A stretch of DNA of 64,000 nt, from the NCBI GenBank assembly GCA_014058105.1, contig JACGCM010002624.1, forward strand, positions 992,001 to 1,056,000. The letters run 5' to 3'. Position 1 is the stretch's first letter; each line of letters begins with the position of its first letter. The notes under the pieces are model-generated. The model worked only from the letters and a program-made list of their open reading frames with translations. It made no database searches and was not told the origin of the DNA. The DNA is from Kingdonia uniflora (taxonomy: Eukaryota; Streptophyta; Magnoliopsida; Ranunculales; Circaeasteraceae). Both the position numbers and the translations under genes were made by a program. This document shows positions 20,811 to 32,112 of the stretch, in pieces.

Positions 20811-21835
20811 GACCGGGTCAAACAGGTCCAGACCGGTCAACCCAGTCCAAGCATTGACCCATACCGGTTTAGACACTAAAATAGTTATAAAAAGCCTATT
20901 TCTGTGTCAAATTGAGTCCCTTTTTAAAAAAAAATCTATTTACTGGACCTACCCCATGTGGGACCCATTCTTAATTTTTTTTTTATGGAAAATATTTTTA
21001 AATTTTTGTTTGGAGCAGGTGCCTTGTATAGGAAAATTTACTCACTTATATAGGTTATAAGTAAATAGATTAATACCTATTTAAGTATCTTACGATGGCT
21101 AATATGATATTAATGGTATTCCCATTATCATGATCTGTGGATCAAAGATAATACGAAACCAAGACTAATTTAGAATACGACTAGGACTCATATCTAAATC
21201 ACAATTAATTGTCAAAGATAAATAATTAGAGCTTATTTTTATAAACTTGGTGTCTAAAGAACTTATTTTTCATATTTAGGTCCAATTAGATATTGTATAA
21301 TAATATTTAAATATATATATAGGCACTGATAGCAACCTATAGTACCCTAGAATGTTAGTTCAAAGACAGGCATAATCAACCTATCTTGTGAACCCAGCAG
21401 ACTTCGAGGTAGAACCATTTATCAGCTAAAAATATAATCCCCATCATATTCGTAGTAAATAGGGTCATTTGGCTAGAATATACAGACCTTAATAGAACTA
21501 AAGGGTTTAGAACACCCAAGTTCTCAGAATAAAGATATCATACATCTAGTGATTTTGAATAGCAATCTGAAGGCCTAAAAGGAGAAAGTTTGGTTGCGGG
21601 TATTTACAATTTTTGGTTGTTCATTATGTTTGTGGATGTGGTTACATGTAATTTTTGGATGTTTAGTAATTTTTAGATTGTGGGTACATGAATGAAAATA
21701 CTATTTTTGTTATAGTTAGGTTAGATTGTCATTGTATATCTTGCATTTTTCGATAGTTTGTTTATGAAGAATGAACTTGAAGATAACGTGCAGATCAGAG
21801 CTAATTGGGCTATTAAATTGTCAATATATGCATGT
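20811..21835. other. Intergenic DNA, no gene seen
   Basis: AT-rich. I looked for further exons of the sugar transporter and for Copia gag sequence and saw neither. Confidence 0.4.
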
Positions 21836-23110
21836 TATCGAAAATAATTCAGAACCAAGAATTGTGATCAAACACAGTCATCGACCAATTAATTGTCGAT
21901 GCATGATATAGTCGATATTTGATTGTGTATTTGCTGGTGGAAAATTACAGTATTCGCATAACATAAAAGTCAATGGTAGTGTGATATTGTCGATGTACAA
22001 TGACATCGACAAGTACGAGCATTCAACTATTGTCGTAATACGCACTAATCGACAACAAAATTGTCGATCTATAGTATTGTCAACAATTAGAGTTGTGCAT
22101 CCACTAACATTGGAAAACTCCCCAACAATAAATTTTATTTTCAGTTTTGGTGTATCTCTGCCATAATCTGTTACTCTAAATTAGTGTCTAGAAAATGTGT
22201 TATTGCAAAACAACATAATATACAATTGTCAAATACAAAATTCATGATTGTGCCATAGAAGGAACTTGTACATTGACTGGAATTTGATTTAGTGAAAAAA
22301 ACTACAATGATATTACAACATTATATATGAGTGAAAAATCCAAGCATCATCCTCATTGTTGTCTTCGATTATCTTCTTCCTCGACATAGAGTTGATTTAA
22401 TTGTCTTCATACTCGGCATGATCACCACACATGACGAAGGTGATCAGAAATTGTAAAAAAAAATGAGGATGTATAAGTGTATAGATAAGAAAAAGTTCAG
22501 CTTAATTAATTTTGTGAACAATGTAACAAAAATATAATAATTGTCGATAAATTCATTAAATGACAATCAGGATGACTATAAGACTATATACCCAATACTA
22601 TATTGTCGGGCAACCCCATGTAATCGACAAAAGTAGATGATTTTCACATTGGAGCTAGGAGTAATAAACAGTGGATCTTGTCGATTCATGCATTACACGA
22701 CAATCTGGATAATCATAAAACACTATCCGATCATGGCATATATGTAGATGTTGTACATTGGATGCATACAATCCACAAAAATAGATGTTTAATATGTGAA
22801 GCTAGGGGTTATAAACTACACAACCAAAAAATCAAACACCACCACAATAATACACATCAAACAAATTTGCTAAAAAATCTCAAACCAAAGTTTCCCAACC
22901 CTTGAAAGTTGGTACAACAATTATTTGAATAGTAATTACCAGGTACTCAAATCATCGACAATCTATTATCGATCATCGCAGTATTCGACAATTTATTATT
23001 TGTTACTTTTTCAACACATAGGTCTTTCGACAACACTTTACCCCTACTCCGTTAACAATGTGTTAATTTTGTTAGAAACACAGATACTCATGTCACTGAA
23101 ATATCTTTAA
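21836..23110. repeat. Region rich in TTGTCGA/TCGACAA words with a diverged ~140-bp tandem duplication
   Basis: The heptamer TTGTCGA or its complement occurs more than ten times between about 21890 and 23035, sometimes as inverted pairs (AATCGACAACAAAATTGTCG at 22047). Two adjacent segments, about 22538-22670 and 22677-22812, align over their length: both have TTGTCGA..TTCAT.., GACAATC.GGAT.A, a central variable part, TAGATG and GGAGCTAGGAGT/GAAGCTAGGGGT plus ATAAAC. They form a diverged tandem duplication. No coding potential was seen. Confidence 0.55.
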
Positions 23111-23730
23111 ACAGTATGGAATTACTCACTAGTTAGTTACGTTGGTGTGGCTTCCTTACTACTTCAAAATTGGTCCGAGTTGATGCTTCCTGATCGGTGC
23201 TCTTCAATGAGAGAGAACACTATATAGAATCAGATTTGATCTATAAATTCAATAAAAACACACATGAGAACTACTGAAACCAAGGGTTTAGATTACTAAG
23301 TTCTTCTCGCTAACATAAGAGAGAGATAGAGAGAGAGAGAGTGTGCCCCATCACGAGATAGAGAGAAATAGAGATGCCACCTAATATCCAATTCATTCCC
23401 TATATAAAAAAAATCCTCACAAACTAGCCACTCATCTCGGGTGCTCCTTTAGGGTCACATTGTTTAGGGTTCCCGAATCCTCTCCCCTCTTCTTTTTATA
23501 GAGCAACTTCTTTTTCCTCTCTCTCTCTCACAGTGGAAGCGATCGTGAGAAATTGCAAGGATCTCCTCTTTTTCTCTCTCAGTCTCCCTCCTCTCTCCTC
23601 CTCATATTTTGCTTCTTCGTAATCTTATTTTCTCGCTAGAATTAGCTATTTTAAAGTCTAGATCTAAATATTGCTTGTAATCTACAGGTTTAAGAAGAAG
23701 AAATTGTAGCACCTTTTTAAGACCAACAAC
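23111..23730. other. Intergenic DNA and 5' region of the F-box pseudogene
   Basis: Holds short GA repeats (23320-23345) and CT-rich DNA. A TATA-like TTTTATAGAG near 23494 is followed by pyrimidine-rich leader sequence, consistent with an old promoter for the F-box gene that starts near 23731-23763. Confidence 0.4.
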
Positions 23731-24860
23731 AATGTTTTTTTCTCTATCATCCATCAGAAATCATGGAGAACATCTTCTCACGCCTTCCAGTCAAGTCCCT
23801 CCTTGGATGCAGCTGTGTCTGCAGACGCTGGTATAACATTATACATGACTCTTATTTCGCTAAGTTGCATCTTACCTTTGCTTTGAAACACCCAAAACCC
23901 TATTGCAGTGATTTTATCGTCTCCACTGGTAACAACTTGTGTTTGGTTGAAGACACTGATGAGGGTCTTGTTATTAGTAGAAAACTAGATTTTCATGCTA
24001 ATCATGATCGTCGGGTTTTACGTGCGTGATGTAAGTAGCGGTCTTATTTATTTGGATTATGGAAATGGCTTGAGATGCATATTTAACCCTGCCACCGGTA
24101 AACAGATGAATAATGATATTGATATTCATTGGCATGACAATCGTTTGGGTTTATATGCTACTATTGCCTTTGGTTTTTGCGTGTCTAGTCAAGAATTTAA
24201 GATGGTACAAGCATCAAATTGCGAAAGATGGTATTTAAAAGTAGAAGAAAAATATATATCTAAGTTTGAAGTGAAAACGCTAAGTACTCTTGAAAAGAGA
24301 AAGATAGGGATTTATCCTTTTTGGATCAGTTCCAATCCCGTTCTCCTCAACGGAGCATTCTATTGGACCTTTGATAGACAACCAGAGATCCAAATCGTTT
24401 CATTCAATCTAGATTTGAAGAAATTGAAGAGGTCCCAATTCCCAAAATAAAAGATCCAGATGTTTACAAATTCTATGATTGTCATTTGGGAGTGTTGGGA
24501 GGATGTCTTTCACTATCAAATTGTTCTAGACATTTAAATGGTGTTGACATATGGATTACGAAGGATTACAATGTGAAGGACTCTTGGACCAAACTATACT
24601 CTGCTATATGTTTACCTGTTTTGTATCCATGGGCAACTGTCTATGCTAAGCCTCTATGTTATCGAAAGAATGGTGAGCTTTTGCTGCTGGTGTTTTGTAT
24701 CCTTAGAAGTTATTTACTATCATACGACCCTGAAAGCAGAAACAGCAGGGCTGTTGAAATTGCCGGGATTGATAGATATATTTATGCGTCTCCGAAGGGC
24801 AAGGTAAAGCTTGAGGTATTTCCATTTACTGGGACTCTGCTCTCACCCTCAGGAGTGTGA
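23731..24860 (+). pseudogene. F-box/FBA gene with frameshifts
   Basis: Three plus-strand frames tile a family-length F-box protein. First, 23763-24029 begins MENIFSRLPVKSLLGCSCVC and RRWYNIIHD (F-box). The next, 23995-24450, has DVSSGLIYLDYGNGLRCIFN, FNPATGKQ, FGFCVSSQEFKMVQ and LLNGAFYWTF. The last part, 24420-24860, reads EEIEEVPIPKIKDPDVYKFY, then LGVLGGCLSLSNC and VDIWITKDYNVKDSWTKLY, all FBA landmarks. Frame changes fall near 24025 and 24412. A third is likely at the N-terminus, where PSEIM is in frame with the F-box but the ATG at 23731 is separated from it by a 7-T run. The shifts are small, so decay may be recent, or the breaks may be sequencing errors. Confidence 0.8.
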
Positions 24861-25439
24861 AGCCATGGACAAGGAAAGGGATCAAACCACAGGAGTGAAG
24901 CCAAAGTAGCAAGTGATGGAGCAGAAGGGAAAAGAAAGTTGTACTGACTGATCTTGTATTTGCTTCTTTTTGATTCCATCGTTCTATGTTTGTAAAGTAC
25001 CAGAATCATATAAAACAATCTTCAGTTCCTATCTTAAATATGTATGCGTTAGATGGGCAACACCAGTTTAAATTTCCCACTGTATGAAGTTATGCTAATC
25101 GATTGCTCTTATGTTCAAGGTCAATAATATGACATAAATCGATTAAGCTGTCTAAGCGAAAATGGAACACCTAAAAATGCTAGAAAAAGGGTAGTAAATA
25201 TACCTCTTTGGTGTATAGAAGCAAAAACCCTAACTTTCGTTAGCGTGTTTGAATCATAGAGCCCAGAAGAATCAACAACGGTTTTAAAAAGCAAGAGTAC
25301 GTAAATAATTACTATCTCCAAAACACGGTTTCATAATATCTTTGATTGTTTGTTTATGTATTAGTTTCTCATTCGTGTATCGATTCAACTGTATACTACA
25401 GAGAGTGAGATCAAGAGAGATTTACCCAAAAAGGCAAAG
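24861..25439. other. 3' flank of the F-box pseudogene and spacer
   Basis: No supported gene. The first 150 bp probably is old 3' UTR. Confidence 0.4.
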
Positions 25440-25909
25440 ATGGATAACAAGAGTAAGCAATTATAGTCTTTCTTTTAATTTTTATATATTTTTGTTAATT
25501 TGATTGTTGTTTGTAGTGAGCATAGACGAGATGTTGAAGAAATACATGGAGTTAAACAAGCTTATTGATGAGAATAGGGCCAGCGAAGTAGACAAGGAAG
25601 AGTGTGATGAATTGAAGAAGTTGATGATGGAAGCTGAACATAAAAACCATGTCGCTAAGATTGCGGAGTGGGATAAATTGCGTGAGAACAAGAGTAAGCG
25701 ATAGTACTCTCTCTGTCTTTAATTTTTATGTATTTTTGTTAATTTGATTGTTGTTTGTAGAGAGAATGGCCGAGATGAGGAAAGAGTGTATTGCACACTC
25801 ATTTTATGCATATATGGAGTGTGTGACTCGAAAGGCTAAAAGATTAGGAATTATTGCAAGAGGGCAAGGGTTTGCCCCAAAGCATGTGCTTCATGGTACA
25901 AAAACTTAA
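25440..25909 (+). CDS. Small charged coiled-coil protein of unknown function, three exons
   Basis: Exons 25440-25452, 25517-25693 and 25761-25909 join in frame to 112 codons plus a TAA stop. The introns are only 64 and 67 bp with clear GTAAGC donors and TTTGTAG acceptors. The protein starts MDNKMSIDEMLKKYMELNKL and is very rich in Lys and Glu (DKEECDELKKLMMEAEHK, WDKLRENKKRMAEMRKEC), suggesting a coiled coil. It ends ARGQGFAPKHVLHGTKT. The two introns are near copies, as are the exon ends before them (AACAAGA), so an exon duplication built this gene. A possible further exon, read if the GT at 25896 is used as a donor, lies at about 26181-26296 (VRKSVLIKEALEYYEGDQ.. to ALDNLK, then GTACAAG). 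I do not recognise the family. Confidence 0.5.
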
Positions 25910-27439
25910 CTCAAAAACCCAAGGCTTTTAATTCACAATCTCATGGTGTCACTTAAAATTCTTTCAGACACGGGCCTACAACATGACATTATCCAAATGA
26001 TGAAAATATCGCCCTTTCGTAATCTGTATTAACACTAGTGGGCATGTCTTCAACAGATAAATATTTATCTGCTGGTGAGAAATTCTTGTATTTCTTTAAC
26101 CGTAGCCGCCACAATGAAATTCAACTAGACACACACTTTCAGGGATATTGGAGTTGTTGCGAAAAGAATATTGTTTTTATTCAGAGTGAGAAAGTCAGTG
26201 TTAATTAAGGAGGCACTTGAGTATTATGAAGGGGATCAAAAAAACGAGTATAAGATCATTGAGTACCAACTCGATCTTGCTCTAGACAACCTTAAGGTAC
26301 AAGTTACTCTGTTTTCTAATTTGATTATTTATGTTCTTTTTTATAAGCTTACATAATTTTTACTTATGTGCAAATTGGTTTGTGGTATGTTTGTAAGCTA
26401 GACTACAAATGGGGATATGTAGGTGTGCAAAGTATATTTTTTGTGTAAGTATCAATATCCCTCCCCTCTTCTCCAAGTATTACACATTAAGTGAAATAGT
26501 GGAAGTCTATATTATAGATAAAATAGTTATGGTAACTTAACTAATACTTTACAAATAAGGAAGCTTAGGAGTGTTCTACTATTATTTTGGTCAAAAATAT
26601 TATTTACTAGCCATTTGTAATGACTTGTGGGTAAATGATATACATATCTTATGGGGTTTGATTTTGAAAAGGCCTTTTTGGATCTGTCTATTGCTCACTA
26701 TCTTCATCAGCAAGAGCATTTACTAGTCATTTGACTTATGTGGATTCTAGGAAACCTGTCACTTGTGATTAAACCAAAAAAAATATGAAAAAGACAGTCA
26801 CTAATCTGGATATAACCGGTTGATATTGTTAGAGATCTCGAGAGCTTGTGAACAGAAGTAGAAATATTGATAGTTTCGTGAGATTATTGAGATTTAGAGG
26901 CCATATGAGAGATTCATCATGCACTTGCTTATATGACACCCAAATAGTTGCAGCCCTTCCTCTTTTGTGATTTTTTTTTTTTTTCTCTCTTTTGATGTGA
27001 GAATTGTTTATTCCAGTTTTACTTGGTAAAGAATTTCTGCTAGAATTTTGGAGCATTTTTTGTTGGAGTAATTTGTGTATCTCATGTTCTTGCAGGTCAA
27101 AACGCCCACAGGCATGTGCAATGAATATAATTCACGTGGTGGTGTTAAGACAGATTGGTCATTGTTCATCTCGCTTTCTAATATAGATTTTGCACTTCTT
27201 TAGTCTCCTATTTTCCAAAGAATTGTTTCTAACAAAACATGATTTTGGGTTATAAAGTGTTTTTGAATCATAATCTTTTGCGAATCAGCATTCAGTAATT
27301 AGTTTTTGTTTAGTGATGTATGAATTACTTCAGTTTCATCAGTATTTCTCTCAGATTGGAGTGTACAATTACTGATTCACTCAAATTCCACGCATAAACA
27401 TAAAACAGCTAAGCCAGTTGTGTAGGCTACTGTTTTTAT
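25910..27439. other. Possible continuation of the small gene, then spacer
   Basis: A stretch near 26181-26296 could be an additional exon of the preceding gene: it is open, charged, and bounded by a T-rich acceptor with AG and by AAG-GTACAAG. From about 26300 to 27439 I see no coding signal or transposon end. Confidence 0.35.
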
Positions 27440-27620
27440 CATCTTGGACATCCAATGTATACCTGCAACTTAGTTTGCCAATGCATTCCATAATTTGATT
27501 GTACCATCATAAGAGTTTCTAATGTTAAGCCCTCCATTTTGCTTTGCTTGAGTCATTTGATCCCATTCAATAATATGTTTTGTCAGTCTCATAGTTTTGT
27601 CAAAGTTTCCCTAGACACCA
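27440..27620 (-). mobile_element. LINE ORF2 C-terminal relic
   Basis: The minus strand translates, around a stop, to LTKHIIEWDQMTQAKQNGGL and NIRNSYDGTIKLWNALAN. This resembles the segment after the reverse transcriptase in plant LINE ORF2 (the I.WD..C.PK..GGL..R....N.AL region). It abuts a DUF295 gene fragment. It is short and degenerate. Confidence 0.4.
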
Positions 27621-27621
27621 T

Positions 27622-28016
27622 TATCGGAACCAACAATAGTTCTCCTTCCATACTTAACTGTCTTAGCACGATAAAATAATGGATTCTCAATGTTGTTGCT
27701 ACAAACAGATCTGGGAGGGCCTATCCTATCAAATTTACCCAAAGTATAGTATTCATTAAACCGTAAAATTGGTTTTTGTAATAGATAATATCATCAAGAG
27801 GTGGTACATAGTGAAGAGGATTTGGTACATTCCAAGCTCTATCACCAGACTTGAAGAAAATGAAAGTTTTACTAGCAGCGAATATTACGCAACTACGTAG
27901 TTGGGATTCAAATTTGGGTCAACAGACAAAGCAACCTTGTGTAACAAGTAAGGAGTCCATTCCCAACCAGCGACTATATTATGCGGCGGATCGTAAGGAT
28001 CTTTACACCAGGTAGG
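27622..28016 (-). pseudogene. Second fragment of a DUF295-type F-box gene (middle part)
   Basis: About 395 bp is a close but broken copy of 10015-10440 of the DUF295 F-box pseudogene. It shares AAAATTGGTTTTTGTAATAG and GAGGTGGTACATAGTGA, the ACTACGTAGTTGG stretch and the GGAGTCCATTCCCAACCAG stretch. One base is missing near 27890 (ATTACGCAAC against ATTACGGCAAC). The F-box and the C-terminus are absent. Gene fragment. Confidence 0.8.
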
Positions 28017-28985
28017 CCGAAATAAGTTATTAGGAAAACTTCATAATTGGTTGAAGCCAACAAATAACTGCATCTATTAGTCCGCGCGCGGAAGTACCTG
28101 CAAGGATTAACCAAGTGAATGTTGTGTGTTTGCCAACGAATAACTCATTAGCTACTAATCCTCTCACAATTGGCACCTGTGATATACTTCATCACGAGTG
28201 AGATATTCCCAGTATATACATGATTCACCCACTAACTCATGAAGAAAAGATTTTTTTCATAACTTTCGCATGAATTTTTTTCCGATACATCTATAGGTGG
28301 TTAGCACATTTTCTAGAAATAATGCGGTTTATATTTTTGAATCTTTTAATTGTAAATGACGTTACTAAGTGAGACTCAGACAATGAGATTGAGACATGGG
28401 AGGAAACTGAATGTAAATTTAATGTAAACCAAACGGTAAAATTGATTATATTCAAGAGATAAAAGACTTGAAACATGATCATATTATCGTTTGATTTATT
28501 TACCACCCCGTATCTCTACAATTTGTTGACAGAGTGAGTGATAGTTTGAAGAGTATCCCACAATTTATAAAGTACAGCCTTCAAATTGGCTTGCTCAGCA
28601 CAAAGTTCAAATATGGTCTCAAAATGGCATTTGCATTTGCGTTGATTCTTCTAGCCACCTAGGACGATTATACGTTTGCCTGAAAAATATAAAAATAAGG
28701 GGTTGTTTGTGGGGATTCTGATTGTTGGTCCCCTAGATATATGATCAATGTACACCACCCTCAATTTGATGCCATTGAGAGTTTAAGAGGAAGAAACACA
28801 GTTAGATAGTATACTTAAATTGTATTACCTATGCTATGGAACATAGTGGTGATGTTATCGGACCCACATACAGTCGAGTCGACGGTGTTGCCTGTTTAAT
28901 TAGATCGTTAATCTTTCCGAAGGCAAAATGGCACTAATGATTCTCTTCTTTAATGTTGTTGCATAGGCCGATAAACTTGAACGGG
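28017..28985. other. Intergenic DNA, no gene seen
   Basis: AT-rich. No supported open frame or element ends. Confidence 0.4.
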
Positions 28986-28993
28986 TCCGAATA

Positions 28994-29050
28994 AAAGCCA
29001 AATCATTTGGCTATTTTTTATTTTTCTGGAAACGCCAGATCATTTGGCCT
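28994..29050. repeat. Two satellite cores related to the 53-55 kb array
   Basis: GCCAAATCATTTGGC (29000-29014) and GCCAGATCATTTGGC (29035-29049) are separated by a T-rich spacer ending CTGGAAAC. The core, the spacer length and the CTGGAAA lead-in all match units of the large array at 52866-55345. Confidence 0.75.
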
Positions 29051-29424
29051 CCCCTATACCCCCTTACTTTCTCTCTTTCTATCTCTTATCTCTCGGCGTG
29101 AAGCTCAACCGCTTCCTCCTCTCTTTTCTCAAACTCTCAAACACTAATCTCTTCATCTGGTCTTCTTCCTCTATCAACATAAATTTCTTTTATGTTTTTC
29201 ACTCCCACTACTACCCCATAATCAAATATATTTGTATTTGAAGATTTGAGCTGGGTCTTCAATCCGATTATTTGTGTTTTCTTGCAAATCATGGTATGGT
29301 TAGGTAGAGATTACACATTTTAAGAGTAGAAATAATTTTTCTTCTCGAGATCCAAATAGGAAAAGATATGACACTTTTAAACTTCTAGTATGTGTTGTTC
29401 CACTTAAGAACGGGTGTGCCCATA

Positions 29425-29605
29425 ACAGTTGGAGTCACAGACTGAGACTTGTTGAAATCTTCAAAGAACAATCTATTATCACTAGACTAGTTACCAGAGA
29501 TGATTTGGGACGTAGTTCCGAGCTCTAAACATACTTGCTACACTACTTCTCATGCTTCTTGTCGCTGTTGCTGCTACTACTCCTAACACGTGAAGATTTC
29601 TCCAA
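29425..29605 (-). pseudogene. Fragment of the unknown gene at 56-59 kb (3' coding part)
   Basis: About 180 bp aligns with 56215-56385, the last exon of the gene at 56145-59269. It shares CTTGTTGAAATCTTCAAAGA, ACAATCTATTATCACTAG and CTTCTCATGCTTCTTGTCGC. On the minus strand it still encodes RSSSSNSDKKHEK, the counterpart of GSSSSSSSDKKHEK in the parent. Stops and small indels break the frame. It lies about 400 bp to the right of two satellite cores, the same order and orientation as the parent locus. Confidence 0.8.
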
Positions 29606-29838
29606 AGGAATGCATACTATGAAACTAATGCAGTAGGCATTGAATTCAAAAGAACAGGAGAGATTAAACTGCTCTGATCCAATATTCGATATCAGAAAAA
29701 TTCTCAGGTAAACATGAGTTACAAGATTGAACAAGCTCTTCTTTTACTAGGCCTGCAAGTATAAGAAACTGTACAAATACGTAGATGTTGTACAGGATCA
29801 TAAAAGTTCTTACTGCGCAAAAATCACATACCAACTCT

Positions 29839-32112
29839 TCACCTGTAAACCCTTTGGGGGTTCCGGACGTTCAACAGACGGCCAAAGGTAGCCAATGCAT
29901 CATGATACTTACGAATCTTAAGGAACCCCATTACCATTGAGACCTCATTAGCAGAAAATTCCGCTTTCTTCATGACTAGATCAACAAGCTTGATAAGTGT
30001 ATCCTCCATTGACAGTGCACATAAACCTTCTGCTAACATTGAGAATGAAGACCACTCTGGCAGAAAACCTTTCTCCGTCATCTCGACCATAAAATCAACA
30101 GCTTCACCAATAGGTACTCCTCCACAACAAAGACCGCGGAAGACAATCTTATAAGTTAAAGCATCTGGGGGTTCACCGTTCTTCAACATTTCTCTAAAAA
30201 GCCTAATGGCTTCTATTGTTTTTTGTCGTTTAAATAGTCCTTGAATTATAGGATTATACGCATGTGGGGAGAGAACCATTCCTTTCGCTTGTATTGTTCT
30301 TAGGAGCTTATTAGCCACATCAACCCTACCCGCTTTGCATAAACCGTTAATGAGTGTTCCATACGTGACTTCATCTGGATCACACCCATTGGAAGTCATG
30401 GTTTGAACAATATCTGCCGCCTTTTTTATATCTCCGACTCGACAAAAATGTGAAAGCAACGAATTGTAGGTGAACTTGTCGGGTTTCAATCCTTCTACTA
30501 TCATCTGATCAATAAGTTGAGCACCTTCATCCACTCTTCTATCCTTACAAAGACCATTAATAAGAGTATTGTAGGTAACCAAGTTCCTAGAAATACCTTG
30601 TAGTTCCATCTGATCAAATATCTCCTCTGCTTCTTCAACTCTTCGGTTCTTGCAAAGCCCATCGATAAGAGTATTGTACGTTACAACATTTCGTGCACAG
30701 CCATTAGATTCCATCTCATTTAGTAGCTCCAACGCTTCATCAAGTCTACCTCTCGAACAGAAGTTATCAATCAACATAGTGTAAGTGTACTCATCAGGTG
30801 GACACCCCTTATTCTTCATCTCCTTAAATAGTTGCATAGCAGTTCTATTATTTCCTGAGATGCTTAGACCATGTATCAGAGAATTGAATGTGCAAACATC
30901 CGGTAAAAGTCCCTTGCTTGAAAGACCAAGAGCAAGGTCAGTAGCTTCTTCAACGCGGTCGTTCTTACACATGGTGCTTATAAGAGTGTTATAAGTGATT
31001 GTATTTGGAAAACAACCTCTCAGAACCATCAAACTCACAACCTCTATAGCATTTTCAATATCGCAAGATTTACATAGTCCAGATATCAAAGTGTTGTACG
31101 TAAATATATCTGGATCAAATCCCTCTTGAAGCATCGCATCCAATATCTCCAAAGCATGCTCAACATGCCCAGCTCGACATAAACCATGTACCAAAGTATT
31201 AAACGTGAACTTATCAGGACTAAATCCTTCTAATGACATTTCTCTTATCAAGCTCAAAGCATCATCAACTCTCCCCTCTTTGCAAAACCCATTGATCAAA
31301 ACATTAATCGTCACATTTGTCAACATGCATTTAGCTTTCACCATTCTTTCTTTAATACGAAACGCACCATCCATATCTCCTTCTTCTATAAACCCCTGCA
31401 TAATTGTCGTATAACTTTTCTCATCAGGATTCAAACCATAGCTACCCATGTCTTCCATCATAGCAATAGCCGATTTAACTTGATGGGCTCTACATAACGC
31501 CTTAATCAAAATATTAAACGTCGACACATCTGGCTTAACCCCTTTACTCGTCATACTAGAATGAACAAACTCAACATGTTTCAACTTATTACCCTCTACC
31601 AAAACATTCAACAAATAATTATACGTAAACGTATCGGGTTCCAACCCAAACTCTTCCTCCATCATACTAAGCACATTAACAGCTTCATCCCACAACTTCA
31701 ATCTAACGGAACTTTCAATAAACACAATAAAATTACCTCGACTAATCTCACAACCCTCCAGCTTCATTTTATGAACAAACTCCTTCATCTTATCAAAAGA
31801 CCCCACATTTCCAAGTTGTTGTAAAACCTCTTCGTATAAACACGAAGTGGGGGTGAAATTTTCCTGCTTTAAAGCCCAATCAAACAAAGAAACCGCTGAA
31901 CTCGGATCCCTTTGCTCGCGAAGGGCGATGAGAAGGTCTTTTGAGGTGAAGTTTGGAGGAATTTGAAAGGTAGTGAGAGAGGAAGATAAGGCGGAGAATG
32001 GGTTTGAGTTTGGGGTTGTTGAAGTTGCAAATGAGATGAAACTGGGTTGCTTGTGGGAGAGAAATGGAGGAGGTCCCCAAGGAGATAGTTTTAGAGAGGG
32101 GCATAAACTCAT
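29839..32112 (-). CDS. MEE40: P-class pentatricopeptide repeat protein, MEE40 orthologue
   Basis: An intact, intronless frame of 757 residues. The N-terminal 70 residues are Ser/Thr/Pro-rich (FATSTTPNSNPFSALSSSL), fitting an organelle transit peptide. From about residue 85 to the end it is a chain of roughly 17-18 PPR motifs of 35 residues (for example PDKFTFNTLVHGLCRAGHVE, PDIFTYNTLISGLCKS), with no E or DYW domain, so it is P-class and should bind organellar RNA. The length and local sequence, including GDIKKAADIVQTMTSNGCDP, LCKAGRVDVANKLLRTIQAK and the C-terminal KIRKYHDALATFGRLLNVR, match Arabidopsis At3g53700 (MATERNAL EFFECT EMBRYO ARREST 40, about 754 residues) as I recall it. Its exact RNA target is not known to me. 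The start is the first ATG and gives the conserved MSLCPSLKLSPWG beginning. Confidence 0.93.
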   Translation of the reverse strand: MSLCPSLKLSPWGPPPFLSHKQPSFISFATSTTPNSNPFSALSSSLTTFQIPPNFTSKDLLIALREQRDPSSAVSLFDWALKQENFTPTSCLYEEVLQQLGNVGSFDKMKEFVHKMKLEGCEISRGNFIVFIESSVRLKLWDEAVNVLSMMEEEFGLEPDTFTYNYLLNVLVEGNKLKHVEFVHSSMTSKGVKPDVSTFNILIKALCRAHQVKSAIAMMEDMGSYGLNPDEKSYTTIMQGFIEEGDMDGAFRIKERMVKAKCMLTNVTINVLINGFCKEGRVDDALSLIREMSLEGFSPDKFTFNTLVHGLCRAGHVEHALEILDAMLQEGFDPDIFTYNTLISGLCKSCDIENAIEVVSLMVLRGCFPNTITYNTLISTMCKNDRVEEATDLALGLSSKGLLPDVCTFNSLIHGLSISGNNRTAMQLFKEMKNKGCPPDEYTYTMLIDNFCSRGRLDEALELLNEMESNGCARNVVTYNTLIDGLCKNRRVEEAEEIFDQMELQGISRNLVTYNTLINGLCKDRRVDEGAQLIDQMIVEGLKPDKFTYNSLLSHFCRVGDIKKAADIVQTMTSNGCDPDEVTYGTLINGLCKAGRVDVANKLLRTIQAKGMVLSPHAYNPIIQGLFKRQKTIEAIRLFREMLKNGEPPDALTYKIVFRGLCCGGVPIGEAVDFMVEMTEKGFLPEWSSFSMLAEGLCALSMEDTLIKLVDLVMKKAEFSANEVSMVMGFLKIRKYHDALATFGRLLNVRNPQRVYR

